From: Desulfovibrionaceae bacterium
Lineage (GTDB): Bacteria; Desulfobacterota; Desulfovibrionia; Desulfovibrionales; Desulfovibrionaceae
DNA: 64,000 bases
Reading direction: 5' to 3'
Assembly: GCA_009773665.1 (NCBI GenBank)
Contig: WSYE01000009.1
Location: 1 to 64,000 of the forward strand
Of this stretch, positions 25,324 through 34,107 are shown one piece after another (positions within the stretch are counted from its first letter, which is position 1; the number at the start of each line of letters is the position of its first letter). The position numbers and the translations under genes were made by a program. Under the pieces are notes generated by a model. It ran no database searches and was not told the origin of the DNA. It was given only the letters and a program-made list of their open reading frames with translations.

Positions 25324-28300
25324 CTACACCTCAAACAACATCTCCAAATCATTCCTGGTCAAGCTCTTCCAGGCGTCCTGCCCAGGGATAATCGCATCCG
25401 CGATTCCCTTCTTCATGTCCTGAAGCTTCAGGATCTTCTCTTCAACCGTGTTCGAGCAGATCAGCTTGTACGAGAACACCTGCCGCTTCTGGCCGATGCG
25501 GTGCGTACGGTCGGTGGCTTGGTTTTCCACGGCGGGGTTCCACCACGGGTCGTAGTGGATGACGTAGTCCGCGCTGGTCAGGTTGATGCCCGTGCCGCCC
25601 GCCTTCAGCGAGATCAGGAAGATCGGGATTTCCGGGGTGTTGTTGAAGCGGTCCACCTGCTCGAAGCGGTCCTTGCTGGAGCCGTCCAGGTAGCAGAAGG
25701 GCGTCTGGTTGATTTGCAGCCAGCTGCGGATGATGTGCAGCATCTGCACGAACTGCGAGAACACCAGCACCTTGTGGCCTTCCTCCACCACGTCCGTGAC
25801 CAGGTCCTTGAAGGTGTCGAACTTGCCGGAGGGCAGGTTGGTGTTCACGCCGGGCATGTCCAGCTTGAGGAGCCTGGGGTGGCAGCAGATCTGGCGCAGC
25901 TTAAGGAGCGCATCCAGGATGGACATCTGGGACTTGGCCATACCCTTTTCGTCCACGTCGCGCAGCACCTGGTCGCGCAGCTTCTTGGCCAGCTGTGAGT
26001 ACAGCTCGGCCTGCTCGTCGATGAGCGCGCAGTACTGGACGTTCTCCACCTTGGGCGGCAGGTCCTTGGCCACCTCGGCCTTGGTGCGGCGCAGGATGAA
26101 GGGCTTCACGCGGCCGCGCAGGTAGTCGAGGGTTTCCTCGTCGCCGTCCTTGATGGGCTTCACTATGCCGCGCTGGAAGGAGTTCTGGCTGCCCAGGAAG
26201 CCGGGCATGAGGAACTCGAAAAGGCTCCACAGCTCGAAGAGGTTGTTCTCGATGGGCGTACCCGAGAGGCACAGCCGCATCTTACCGTTGAGCCGCCGCA
26301 CGGAGCGCGCGGTTATGGTATTGGGATTCTTGATGTTCTGGGCTTCGTCCAGGATGATGGAGTTGAACTCGAAGTTCAACAGCTCGTCCAAATCGCGCCG
26401 CAGCAGCGCATAGGTGGTTACCACCAACTGCGACTCGGCGATCTTCTTGAACATCCCCTCGCGCTTGGCCCCATACACGATGACCCGCTTGAGGTTCGGC
26501 ACGAACTTCTCGGCCTCGCGGTCCCAGTTGGGCAGCACCGAGGTAGGCACCACGATCAGGTTGGGGGCCTTGGTTCCCCGGTCAGACAGATGCTGGATGA
26601 AGGACAGTGTCTGCACGGTCTTGCCCAGGCCCATTTCGTCGGCCAGGATGCCGCCGAAACCGTACTCCCGCAGGAAGTTCAGGTAAGCCAGACCCTGGAG
26701 CTGATAGGGACGCAGCTGCGCGTTCAGTTCCGCAGGCTGCTTGATGGGCTTTATCTCCTCGAAACTATGGATCTTCTCACGCAGGCTGTTCCAGAATGAG
26801 TCCGTGTGCGCCTCGGGCAGATCCTCAAGGATCTTGTCCAGCACAGGGGCCTCGAACTGCTTGAAGCGCTTCTGGGGCGGCTTGTCCGGGTCATAGCCCA
26901 GAGCACGCAGCTTGTGGCCGATGCGCTTGAGCCAGCTCTCGGGCAGGCTGGTGTAGGAGCCGTCTTTCAGCTGTACATAGCGCTTGCCCTGAGTCCAGGC
27001 CTTCCAGATCTTGTCGATGGGCACGCGCTGGTCGTCGTACTGAACGGACAGCTCCAGATCGAACCACTTTTCCTTCTCGTCAGATTCGACTTCAGCCACG
27101 ATGACCGGCTGGGAGAGGCGCACCTTGTAGCGGGTGAGGTTCTTCTCGCCGTAGACGCGGTACTTCTCCACAAGCTTGGGATAGGCATCCAGCAGGAAGA
27201 CGATGGCCTCTTCCGGCTCCAGGAACCAGTTGGCGTTGTTTCGCGGCTGGAACTCCATCTCCTGAAGCTGGGCGATGAGGGCCGCCTCGGCGTCCTGGTC
27301 GCGCGCCAGGAGGAAGCTCTTGCCTTCCTGGGCATAGGAGCCGGTCTGAAGCTCGGGGTTGGGGCCTTCCTGGAAAATTTCGCCGTGCTCGGTCTCGTAG
27401 ATGTTCTGCACCTGGAGGGTCAGCAGGCTTCCCTCTTCGTCCAGGTAGAGCTTGGGATTGTAGTTGGCGGGCAGGAAATTGGGCTTCATGCGCTCCAGGA
27501 ATTCCTGCTGGCCGTGGAGGTCCGAGGTGGGGAACTTGGTCCAGACGCGGTCCAGGAACTCCGACACGTCCGCTCCGGGAATAGCAGGCGGATTCTCCAC
27601 CATCTCCCGGATGAAGGGCGCGGGCAGGCCGGTCTGCACGGGGTAGAAGCTCTTGTTCCAGCACACCCACAGGGGCAGCTGGCCATAGAAATACGTCTCC
27701 TGGCCCTGGATGGAGAAGGGGGCCTTGCCGGGGCGGGCCAGGTAGATGTCGAAGCGCAGGCCCTGTTCATCGTCCATGATGGGGCGAAGTTGCAGGCGCA
27801 TGGTGGAGCGCTCAATGCGCACCGGATTCTCGCTGTCCTGCCAGTAGAGATAGTATTCCTTGCCGATGGACCACAAAAACCAGGAAATGAGCCCTGCGGG
27901 GATGTCCACCCGGTGGCCGCGATAGTCCAGGAAATGTCCGATCTGCTCGGCCAGCAAGGGCAGGCTGGGCACAGTCTCGCACCAGTCGGGATTCTGGATG
28001 ATCTGGTCGAGCGTTATTTCGGTGTGCACCTGGGAGAGGCCGGATTTATTCTGGCGTCCCCGGAAAAAGGCGACCTGCAAGCGTCCCGGTTCAGGGTAGA
28101 ACCTGTAAATTATGTAGTGCTTCCCGGCCTCCGGTTCGAAGGCGGTGGAGAAAAAGTGGCGGAAGCTCTGTCGCCATTCCACGTTCTGCTTGGCCTGGGC
28201 GTCGTTCTCCTGGCTCTTCTTGCCGTCGAGAGATTTCAGGAACTTGAGCGCGGTGGCGCCTACGTGGCGGCACACTCCGGAGAAGGAATCCGGGCAGTTG

Positions 28301-28545
28301 CAGAAGAATGTTACGGTCTCTTCCTCAAGGTTCAACCCCAGTTCGGAGGTGTAAACCTGGAAATCATCCCCCTGGACTTGTCCCTCCAAATCCCAGTAAT
28401 GTTCCCGCTTCTTGACGTCGATTTTCTGGACGCCGTCCTGCGCGACGATTGAATGCGAGCCCTCAATGATATACTCAGGGATCGTCTCCCGGACAAACTC
28501 CTGGAGGAGTTGTTTGGCTTTACCGTCCTCGTTGGTGAGGGCCAT
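25324..28545 (-). CDS. SWIM zinc-finger, SNF2-family helicase/ATPase
   Basis: The 1073-aa protein (start at ATG 28545; the track start adds 17 residues) has a SWIM zinc finger near residue 85 (CNCPDSFSGVCRHVG), a large beta-rich middle region, and a SNF2 motor in the last 500 residues. Helicase motifs are Walker A in LADEMGLGKTVQTL (about 640), DEAQ box (LDEAQNIKN, about 732), and motif V/VI near the C-terminus (LKAGGTGINLTSADYVIHYD, then ATDRTHRIGQ). It should move along DNA using ATP in chromatin-like or repair contexts; bacterial members lack a defined partner. The start lacks a strong ribosome site. It reads divergently from the peptide-binding lipoprotein gene, which begins 69 bp away. 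Confidence 0.92.
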   Translation of the reverse strand: MALTNEDGKAKQLLQEFVRETIPEYIIEGSHSIVAQDGVQKIDVKKREHYWDLEGQVQGDDFQVYTSELGLNLEEETVTFFCNCPDSFSGVCRHVGATALKFLKSLDGKKSQENDAQAKQNVEWRQSFRHFFSTAFEPEAGKHYIIYRFYPEPGRLQVAFFRGRQNKSGLSQVHTEITLDQIIQNPDWCETVPSLPLLAEQIGHFLDYRGHRVDIPAGLISWFLWSIGKEYYLYWQDSENPVRIERSTMRLQLRPIMDDEQGLRFDIYLARPGKAPFSIQGQETYFYGQLPLWVCWNKSFYPVQTGLPAPFIREMVENPPAIPGADVSEFLDRVWTKFPTSDLHGQQEFLERMKPNFLPANYNPKLYLDEEGSLLTLQVQNIYETEHGEIFQEGPNPELQTGSYAQEGKSFLLARDQDAEAALIAQLQEMEFQPRNNANWFLEPEEAIVFLLDAYPKLVEKYRVYGEKNLTRYKVRLSQPVIVAEVESDEKEKWFDLELSVQYDDQRVPIDKIWKAWTQGKRYVQLKDGSYTSLPESWLKRIGHKLRALGYDPDKPPQKRFKQFEAPVLDKILEDLPEAHTDSFWNSLREKIHSFEEIKPIKQPAELNAQLRPYQLQGLAYLNFLREYGFGGILADEMGLGKTVQTLSFIQHLSDRGTKAPNLIVVPTSVLPNWDREAEKFVPNLKRVIVYGAKREGMFKKIAESQLVVTTYALLRRDLDELLNFEFNSIILDEAQNIKNPNTITARSVRRLNGKMRLCLSGTPIENNLFELWSLFEFLMPGFLGSQNSFQRGIVKPIKDGDEETLDYLRGRVKPFILRRTKAEVAKDLPPKVENVQYCALIDEQAELYSQLAKKLRDQVLRDVDEKGMAKSQMSILDALLKLRQICCHPRLLKLDMPGVNTNLPSGKFDTFKDLVTDVVEEGHKVLVFSQFVQMLHIIRSWLQINQTPFCYLDGSSKDRFEQVDRFNNTPEIPIFLISLKAGGTGINLTSADYVIHYDPWWNPAVENQATDRTHRIGQKRQVFSYKLICSNTVEEKILKLQDMKKGIADAIIPGQDAWKSLTRNDLEMLFEV

Positions 28546-28614
28546 GTCGCTCGATACTCCGTTGCAGCGCAAAAATGTGAAAAACCCTGTACCCATTGCC
28601 TAACCACACACTCT

Positions 28615-30318
28615 ATGCATTTTCAACAGCAAAGCAAGCATTTCTCCCGCCTTGGGCGGAATTTCACACTTCCAATGGTCTTGTTGTGTCTTTTTGCCCT
28701 TTTAGCGGTCGGCTGCGACTCTCCCACGTCCGTCGAATCACCCTCGGGCGGCCCAGCCACTCCCGCCCAGGCACCCCTCAAGGACGTAAAGCCGGAGCAG
28801 GGTGGGCGCATCACCATGGCCACGCTGGGCGAGCCGTCCAACCTCATTTCGGTGCTCTCCACGGACTCGGCTTCCCATGAGGTGGCCTCGCTCATCTACG
28901 TATCACCCTTACGTTACGACAAGAACATCACCATCGAGCCCTACGCCGCCGAATCCTTCCAGGTTCTCGACGGCGGGCGGCACCTGACCTTCAAGATGCG
29001 CGAGGACATCCGCTGGTTTGACGGCACGCCCCTCACCGCCGAGGACGTGGAATTCACCTACAAGGTCATGGTGAACCCCAACACGCCCACGGCCTATGCC
29101 GGTGACTTCATGGCCATCAAGGAATTCAGGCTGACCGGGAAATTCACCTTCGAGGTATTCTACGAAAAGCCCTTCGCCAGGGCCGTGTCCACCTGGGCCC
29201 AGGACATCCTGCCCAAGCACGCCCTGGAGAATGAGGACCTGACCAACACCAAATACTCGCGCCAGCCCATGGGAGCCGGGCCGTACAAACTGAAACAGTG
29301 GGTGGAGAACCAGCGTGTGATCCTGGAAGCCAACCCGGATTATTTTGAAGGAAGGCCCAACATCGACGAGGTGGTCTACCGCATTGTGCCGGACCAGACC
29401 ACCCAGTTCATGGAGCTCAAGGCCGGAAACCTGGACTACATCGGGCTCACGCCGCCGCAGTATCTGTTCCTCACCAGCGGCAAGCAGTGGGAGCGGGACT
29501 TCCGAAAATACAAGTACCTGGCCTCGTCCTACGCCTACCTCGCCTACAACCTGGAACACCCCCTGTTCAAGGACAAGGCCGTGCGCCAGGCCCTGGCCCA
29601 CGCCATCGGCAAGGAGGAGATCATCAAGGGAGCGCTGATGGGCCTGGGCGTGCCGACCATCGGCCATTACAAGCCGGACTCCTGGGCCTACAACCACGCC
29701 ATCGCCGACTACGAGTACGATCCCGCCAAGGCCCAGATGCTCCTGGCGCGGCTGGGCTGGAAGCGCGAAAGCCCCACCGGGCCTCTCATGAAGGACGGCA
29801 AGCCCTTCGCCTTCTCCATCATCACCAACCAGGGCAACGAGCAGCGGATCAAGGCCTGCGCCATCATCCAGGCGCAGATGGCGCGCATCGGCATCCAGGT
29901 GAAGGTGCGCACCATCGAGTGGGCCACGTTCATCAAGGAATTCGTGGACCAGCGCCGCTACGAAACCGTGCTGCTGGCCTGGTCCATCCCGCAGGACCCG
30001 GACGCCTTCGATGTGTGGCACTCCTCCAAGATCGCCAAACCCGGCCTCAACTTCGTGGGCTACGCCAACCCCGAGGCCGACGCGCTGCTGGAGCAGGGGC
30101 GAAATCTGGTGGACCCGGCCAGCCGAAAGCCCATATACGACCGCTTTCAGGAAATCCTCCATGAGGACCAGCCGTACTGTTTCCTGTATACTCCCTATGC
30201 ACTGCCCATCCTGACGGAGCGCGTCCACGGCGTGGAACCGGCTCCGGCGGGCATCTCCTGGAACTTCGTCCGCTGGTGGATTCCGACGTCCCAGCAAAGA
30301 AATACCTACGCCAAATGA
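28615..30318 (+). CDS. Peptide/oligopeptide-binding lipoprotein (SBP family 5)
   Basis: This 567-aa ABC-transporter binding protein has a lipoprotein signal peptide with lipobox LLAVGC (Cys34 from the chosen start). Family 5 patterns are clear: LGEPSNLISVLSTDSASHEV, VSPLRYDKNITIEPYAAESF, FDGTPLTAEDVEFTYKVMV and GAGPYKLKQW. It should bind peptides or similar substrates outside the inner membrane. No permease or ATPase genes are adjacent, so it works with transporter parts elsewhere. Its stop overlaps the start of the (p)ppGpp synthetase gene. ATG 28615 is chosen because it gives a normal signal peptide; upstream frame is shadow. Confidence 0.92.
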   Translation: MHFQQQSKHFSRLGRNFTLPMVLLCLFALLAVGCDSPTSVESPSGGPATPAQAPLKDVKPEQGGRITMATLGEPSNLISVLSTDSASHEVASLIYVSPLRYDKNITIEPYAAESFQVLDGGRHLTFKMREDIRWFDGTPLTAEDVEFTYKVMVNPNTPTAYAGDFMAIKEFRLTGKFTFEVFYEKPFARAVSTWAQDILPKHALENEDLTNTKYSRQPMGAGPYKLKQWVENQRVILEANPDYFEGRPNIDEVVYRIVPDQTTQFMELKAGNLDYIGLTPPQYLFLTSGKQWERDFRKYKYLASSYAYLAYNLEHPLFKDKAVRQALAHAIGKEEIIKGALMGLGVPTIGHYKPDSWAYNHAIADYEYDPAKAQMLLARLGWKRESPTGPLMKDGKPFAFSIITNQGNEQRIKACAIIQAQMARIGIQVKVRTIEWATFIKEFVDQRRYETVLLAWSIPQDPDAFDVWHSSKIAKPGLNFVGYANPEADALLEQGRNLVDPASRKPIYDRFQEILHEDQPYCFLYTPYALPILTERVHGVEPAPAGISWNFVRWWIPTSQQRNTYAK

Positions 30319-32501
30319 TCCGCATCAACGAAATCATGGACAAGGTCTCGCCCTACATGGACCAGGCCGGACAGGACCTCATCACCAAGGCCTACGTGTA
30401 TTCTGCGGCCGCGCACGCCGGACAGGTGCGCCTTTCGGGCGAACCCTATCTCTCGCACCCGCTGGAGGTGGCCAACATCCTGGCGGAAATGCGCCTGGAC
30501 GCTCCCAGCATCGCGGCGGGGTTGCTCCACGACACCGTGGAAGACACCATCGCCACCATCGACGAGATCGAGGAGCAGTTCAGCGAGGAAGTGGCCGACG
30601 TCGTTGACGGCGTCACCAAGATAAGCCTCATGTCCTTCGAGTCCAAGGAGGAGGCTCAGGCCGAGAACATCCGCAAGATGGTGCTGGCCATGGCCGAGGA
30701 CATCCGGGTCATCCTGGTCAAGCTGGCGGACAGGCTGCACAACATGCGCACCATGGACTTCCAAAAGCCCATGAAGCGTCAGCTCATCAGCCAGGAGACC
30801 ATGGACATCTATGCGCCCCTGGCCAACCGCCTGGGCCTGCACAGGCTTAAAGTAGAACTTGAGGATTTGTCCTTCAAGCACCTGAAGCCGGACATCTACG
30901 ACCAGCTGCGCCAGGGCGTGGACGAACACGAGGTTCTGGACGAGACCTACATTGAGAAGGTCATCGAGATCATCCGGAACCTCATGGACGAGCACGGCAT
31001 CAAGGGCAGGGTGCTCGGGCGCAAGAAGCACCTGTGGAGCGTGCACAATAAGATGAAGGCCCAGGGGCTGGCCCTGGACCAGGTGCACGACATCGTGGCC
31101 TTCCGAATTATCGTTGGCAGCCTCAAGGACTGCTACGCGGTGTTGGGGCTGGCGCACTCGGTCTGGAAGCCGGTGCACGGGCGCTTCAAGGACTACATCT
31201 CCATGCCCAAGGCCAACATGTACCAGAGCCTGCACACCACGGTGATAGGCCCGGACGGCGAGCGCATCGAGATACAGATTCGCACCGAGGAGATGAACCA
31301 GCTGGCCGAGTACGGCGTGGCCGCCCACTGGGCCTACAAGGAGCGCAGCAAGGCCGGGAAGATGGCCGCCCGCGACGCCGAGCGTTTCACCTGGCTCAGG
31401 CAGATCATGGACTGGCAGCGTGAGGCCACGGACTCCAAGGAGTTCATGCACTCGCTACGCTACGATCTGTTCCAGGAGGAGGTCTACGTCTTCACCCCCA
31501 AGGGCGACGTGAAGGAGATGCCCGAGGGGGCCACCCCCGTGGACTTCGCCTACGCCATCCATACGGAGGTGGGCAGCCACTGCACCGGGGCCAAAATCAA
31601 CGGCAAGCTGGTGCCGCTCTCCACTCCGCTGAAAAACGGCGACGCCGTGGAGATCATCACTGACAAGAACCGCAAGCCCAGCAAGGACTGGCTCAAGTTC
31701 GTCAAGACCGCCAAGGCGCGCACCCGCATCAAGCACTGGGTGAAGACTCAGGAGCGCGAGGAGGCCATCGCCCTGGGCAAGGAGCTCCTGGAAAAGGAGG
31801 GCCGCAAGCACGGACTCAGCGTGGCGCGCCTGACCAAGGAGGACGCCTTCGCCCCGGTGCTGGCCGAGTACAATTTTACCGGCATGGACGAACTGCTGGT
31901 GGCCATCGGTTACTCCAAGCTGACCCCGAGGCGCGTGTTGCGGGCCTTCCTGCCCAAGCCGGAGGCTTCCGCCAAGACCGAGGGGCAGAGCGCCGAGGCG
32001 CAGGCGGCCCACGCCGCCCAGGCGGCGGAAGCGGCCAAGGGCAAGGTGGGCGAATCCATCCGCATCAAGGGCGTGGACAACGTGCTGGTCAATTTCGCTG
32101 GCTGCTGCACGCCTTTGCCGGGCGAACCGGTCATCGGCTACATCAGCCGGGGGCGAGGCGTGATCGTGCACACGCACGATTGTCCGAACCTCTCGAACCT
32201 CGAGCCGGAGCGGCTGCTGCAAGTCTCCTGGGAAGGCCAGGAGGACAAGCCCTATCCGGCCAAGATCGCCATCCTGGCCCGCAACAAGAAGGGCGTGCTG
32301 GCCAAGATATCCGCCATTCTCTCCGATGACGGCGTGAACATCGACTCCGGCACCTTTAATTCCAGCGTGGACGGACGCACGGAGATCGTTTTCACGGTCG
32401 AAGTGAAGGACTCCGGGCATCTCTACCGCACCATCGAGCACTTGCAGAAGCTCCCCGAGGTCATAGAGGTGAAGCGCAACGTGGACGAGACAATGAGGTA
32501 G
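30315..32501 (+). CDS. relA/spoT: Bifunctional (p)ppGpp synthetase/hydrolase (RSH)
   Basis: From ATG 30315 (overlapping the previous stop) the protein has 728 aa. The hydrolase domain has the HD motif (HPLEVANILAEM, LLHDTVEDTI), which is intact. The synthetase domain follows (RKKHLWSVHNKMK, DIVAFRIIVG, QSLHTTVIGPDG), then TGS (YVFTPKGDVKEMP) and a C-terminal ACT domain. Both activities appear intact, so it is probably the sole or main stringent-response enzyme, as in most non-gamma Proteobacteria. Overlap with a peptide-binding protein gene is unusual and may couple expression. The track start at 30276 is 13 codons earlier. Confidence 0.95.
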   Translation: MIRINEIMDKVSPYMDQAGQDLITKAYVYSAAAHAGQVRLSGEPYLSHPLEVANILAEMRLDAPSIAAGLLHDTVEDTIATIDEIEEQFSEEVADVVDGVTKISLMSFESKEEAQAENIRKMVLAMAEDIRVILVKLADRLHNMRTMDFQKPMKRQLISQETMDIYAPLANRLGLHRLKVELEDLSFKHLKPDIYDQLRQGVDEHEVLDETYIEKVIEIIRNLMDEHGIKGRVLGRKKHLWSVHNKMKAQGLALDQVHDIVAFRIIVGSLKDCYAVLGLAHSVWKPVHGRFKDYISMPKANMYQSLHTTVIGPDGERIEIQIRTEEMNQLAEYGVAAHWAYKERSKAGKMAARDAERFTWLRQIMDWQREATDSKEFMHSLRYDLFQEEVYVFTPKGDVKEMPEGATPVDFAYAIHTEVGSHCTGAKINGKLVPLSTPLKNGDAVEIITDKNRKPSKDWLKFVKTAKARTRIKHWVKTQEREEAIALGKELLEKEGRKHGLSVARLTKEDAFAPVLAEYNFTGMDELLVAIGYSKLTPRRVLRAFLPKPEASAKTEGQSAEAQAAHAAQAAEAAKGKVGESIRIKGVDNVLVNFAGCCTPLPGEPVIGYISRGRGVIVHTHDCPNLSNLEPERLLQVSWEGQEDKPYPAKIAILARNKKGVLAKISAILSDDGVNIDSGTFNSSVDGRTEIVFTVEVKDSGHLYRTIEHLQKLPEVIEVKRNVDETMR

Positions 32502-32544
32502 GGCGCTTTGGCTTCAGCCCCAATCGCAGCTGACGATTCGCTAG

Positions 32545-32572
32545 CCCCCGCCATCGCATGGCGGGGGTTTTT
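32545..32572 (+). terminator. Terminator of the RSH gene
   Basis: CCCCCGCCAT and its complement form a stem followed by five T, some 45 bp after the stop codon. Confidence 0.88.
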
Positions 32573-32647
32573 GCGTTACAGGCTGGGTACGAGGGATGCG
32601 AAATGGAAATGCATTCAGGCGTACGGCTAGGCGTTGCCCTGGAAGCC

Positions 32648-32665
32648 GGGGGGGGGCAGGGGGGG
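32648..32665 (+). repeat. Paired G runs (G9 and G7)
   Basis: Nine G, then CA, then seven G lie in the short gap between two terminators. Such runs are prone to slippage or mis-sequencing and could stack; with no gene here, the effect is unclear. Confidence 0.55.
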
Positions 32666-32683
32666 CAATTCCATTATCCATAA

Positions 32684-32722
32684 TAAAAAATCGGGGGCTT
32701 ACGACTGTGTCGTAAGCCCCCG
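32684..32722 (-). terminator. tRNA-Pro terminator
   Basis: On the minus strand CGGGGGCTTACGAC and its complement form a long stem followed by six T, eight bases after the tRNA CCA end. Confidence 0.9.
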
Positions 32723-32729
32723 TTGTACT

Positions 32730-32807
32730 TGGTCGGGATGAGAGGATTCGAACCTCCGGCCTCTGCGTCCCGAACGCAGCGCTCTAGCCATGCTGAGCTA
32801 CATCCCG
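32730..32807 (-). tRNA. tRNA-Pro (anticodon CGG)
   Basis: On the minus strand 78 nt fold as a cloverleaf: acceptor CGGGATG/CATCCCG, D arm GCTC, anticodon stem CTGCG with loop TTCGGGA, T arm GGAGG TTCGAAT, and encoded CCA. Anticodon CGG reads CCG. The gene has its own promoter and terminator. Confidence 0.95.
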
Positions 32808-32820
32808 ATGCGAGAAAGAG

Positions 32821-32849
32821 CTTCTAGACAACTTACGAGGGTTTGGCAA
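32821..32849 (-). promoter_or_regulatory. tRNA-Pro promoter
   Basis: TTGCCA and TAGAAG with a 17-bp spacer, ending 13 bp before the tRNA 5' end. Same layout as the tRNA-Arg promoter. Confidence 0.7.
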
Positions 32850-32984
32850 GCAGGAATTTTTGTTGTCATGCGAAGGTCTTTTCAAGTACATTTTATGCTG
32901 TTCTGCCATGTTCCCGAGATGTATGGCTGCTAACTTCATCTGGTCGGTTGTCCGACCGACACGCAAAACCCAAAGGACGCCATA

Positions 32985-34064
32985 GTGATCAGTGTTGTTG
33001 TCGTTGACGATTCGGCCTTCATGCGCAAGGCGCTCTCGTCCATGCTCGAGAAGGACCCGGAGATCAAGGTCGTGGCCACGGCCAGAGACGGCCAGGAGGG
33101 CCTGGACCTTATCCGCAAGCATAATCCAGACGTGATCACCCTGGATATCGAAATGCCCCGGATGGACGGCCTGACCGCCCTCAAGCATATCATGATGGAG
33201 ATGCCCAAGCCCGTGCTCATGGTCAGCTCCCTCACCGTAGAAGGAGCGGAAGCCACGCTGAAGGCCATGGAGCTTGGCGCGGTGGACTTCATCCCCAAAC
33301 AGCTTTCCAAGGTGTCGCTGGACATCGTCAAGATCGAGCTGGATCTCCAGGCCAAGGTCAAACAGATCGCGAGGCGCAAATTCAGGCCTCCTATTCTCGC
33401 CCGCAAGCCTTGCATCCCTTCGTCTTCCTCCCCGTGCCCTCCCGGAGAAACCGAAGCCAGGCGCGAGATCGTCCGGCCTTCCGGCACCCTGGTGCGCGAT
33501 CTGGTGGCAATCGGCGTTTCCACGGGCGGCCCTCCGGCCGTCCAGAAGGTCCTGTCCGGCCTTCCCAAGGATTTCCCTGCCGCCATCGTCATCGCCCAGC
33601 ACATGCCCGCCGCATTCACCGGGCCTTTCGCCAAGCGGCTGGACGGCGTCTGCCAGGTGAGCGTCAAGGAGGCCGAAACCGGTGACCGGCTCATGCCAGG
33701 ACACGTGTTCATCGCCCCTGGCGGCAAACACCTGAAGCTGCACCAGAAAGTAAGCCGCGTGGAGATTGAGATCACCACTGATCCGGTGGAGGCTCTCTAC
33801 AAGCCCTCGGCAAACGTGCTGGTGGGCTCGGCGGCGGAAGCCGTGGGCAGGCGGGCTCTCGGCGTCATTCTGACCGGCATGGGCTCCGATGGCCTGGAAG
33901 GCATGAAGGTACTCAAGCAGAAGGGCGGGCGGGCGCTGGCCCAATCGGACGCCTCCTGCGTTGTGTACGGCATGCCGAAGGCAATCGTGGACGCAGGGCT
34001 GGCAGATGAGATAGTGGACATAGAAGAGATGGCGCAGGCCATCATGGCCAATCTGTACAAATGA
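32985..34064 (+). CDS. cheB: Chemotaxis methylesterase/deamidase CheB
   Basis: The 359-aa protein starts at GTG with AAAGGA upstream. The receiver has Asp54 (ITLDIEMPRMDG) and the Lys in DFIPK. The linker is followed by the methylesterase domain with catalytic Ser179 (GVSTGGP), His in AQHMPAAFTG, and Asp in LTGMGSDGLEGM. Phosphorylated CheB removes methyl groups from chemoreceptors. It opens the chemotaxis operon; a short GGTCGG...CCGACC inverted repeat lies about 30 bp upstream. cheR is two genes on. Confidence 0.97.
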   Translation: MISVVVVDDSAFMRKALSSMLEKDPEIKVVATARDGQEGLDLIRKHNPDVITLDIEMPRMDGLTALKHIMMEMPKPVLMVSSLTVEGAEATLKAMELGAVDFIPKQLSKVSLDIVKIELDLQAKVKQIARRKFRPPILARKPCIPSSSSPCPPGETEARREIVRPSGTLVRDLVAIGVSTGGPPAVQKVLSGLPKDFPAAIVIAQHMPAAFTGPFAKRLDGVCQVSVKEAETGDRLMPGHVFIAPGGKHLKLHQKVSRVEIEITTDPVEALYKPSANVLVGSAAEAVGRRALGVILTGMGSDGLEGMKVLKQKGGRALAQSDASCVVYGMPKAIVDAGLADEIVDIEEMAQAIMANLYK

Positions 34065-34107
34065 TCAACGGGCCGCCCAGATGGTGTGGACGGCAGCCGG
34101 GGAGCTT

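Noticed and set aside
26806-28452. 548-aa rightward ORF within the helicase region
   Set aside because: Lies exactly antisense to the SNF2 gene; composition mirrors it and matches no protein. Long antisense frames are common at this GC.
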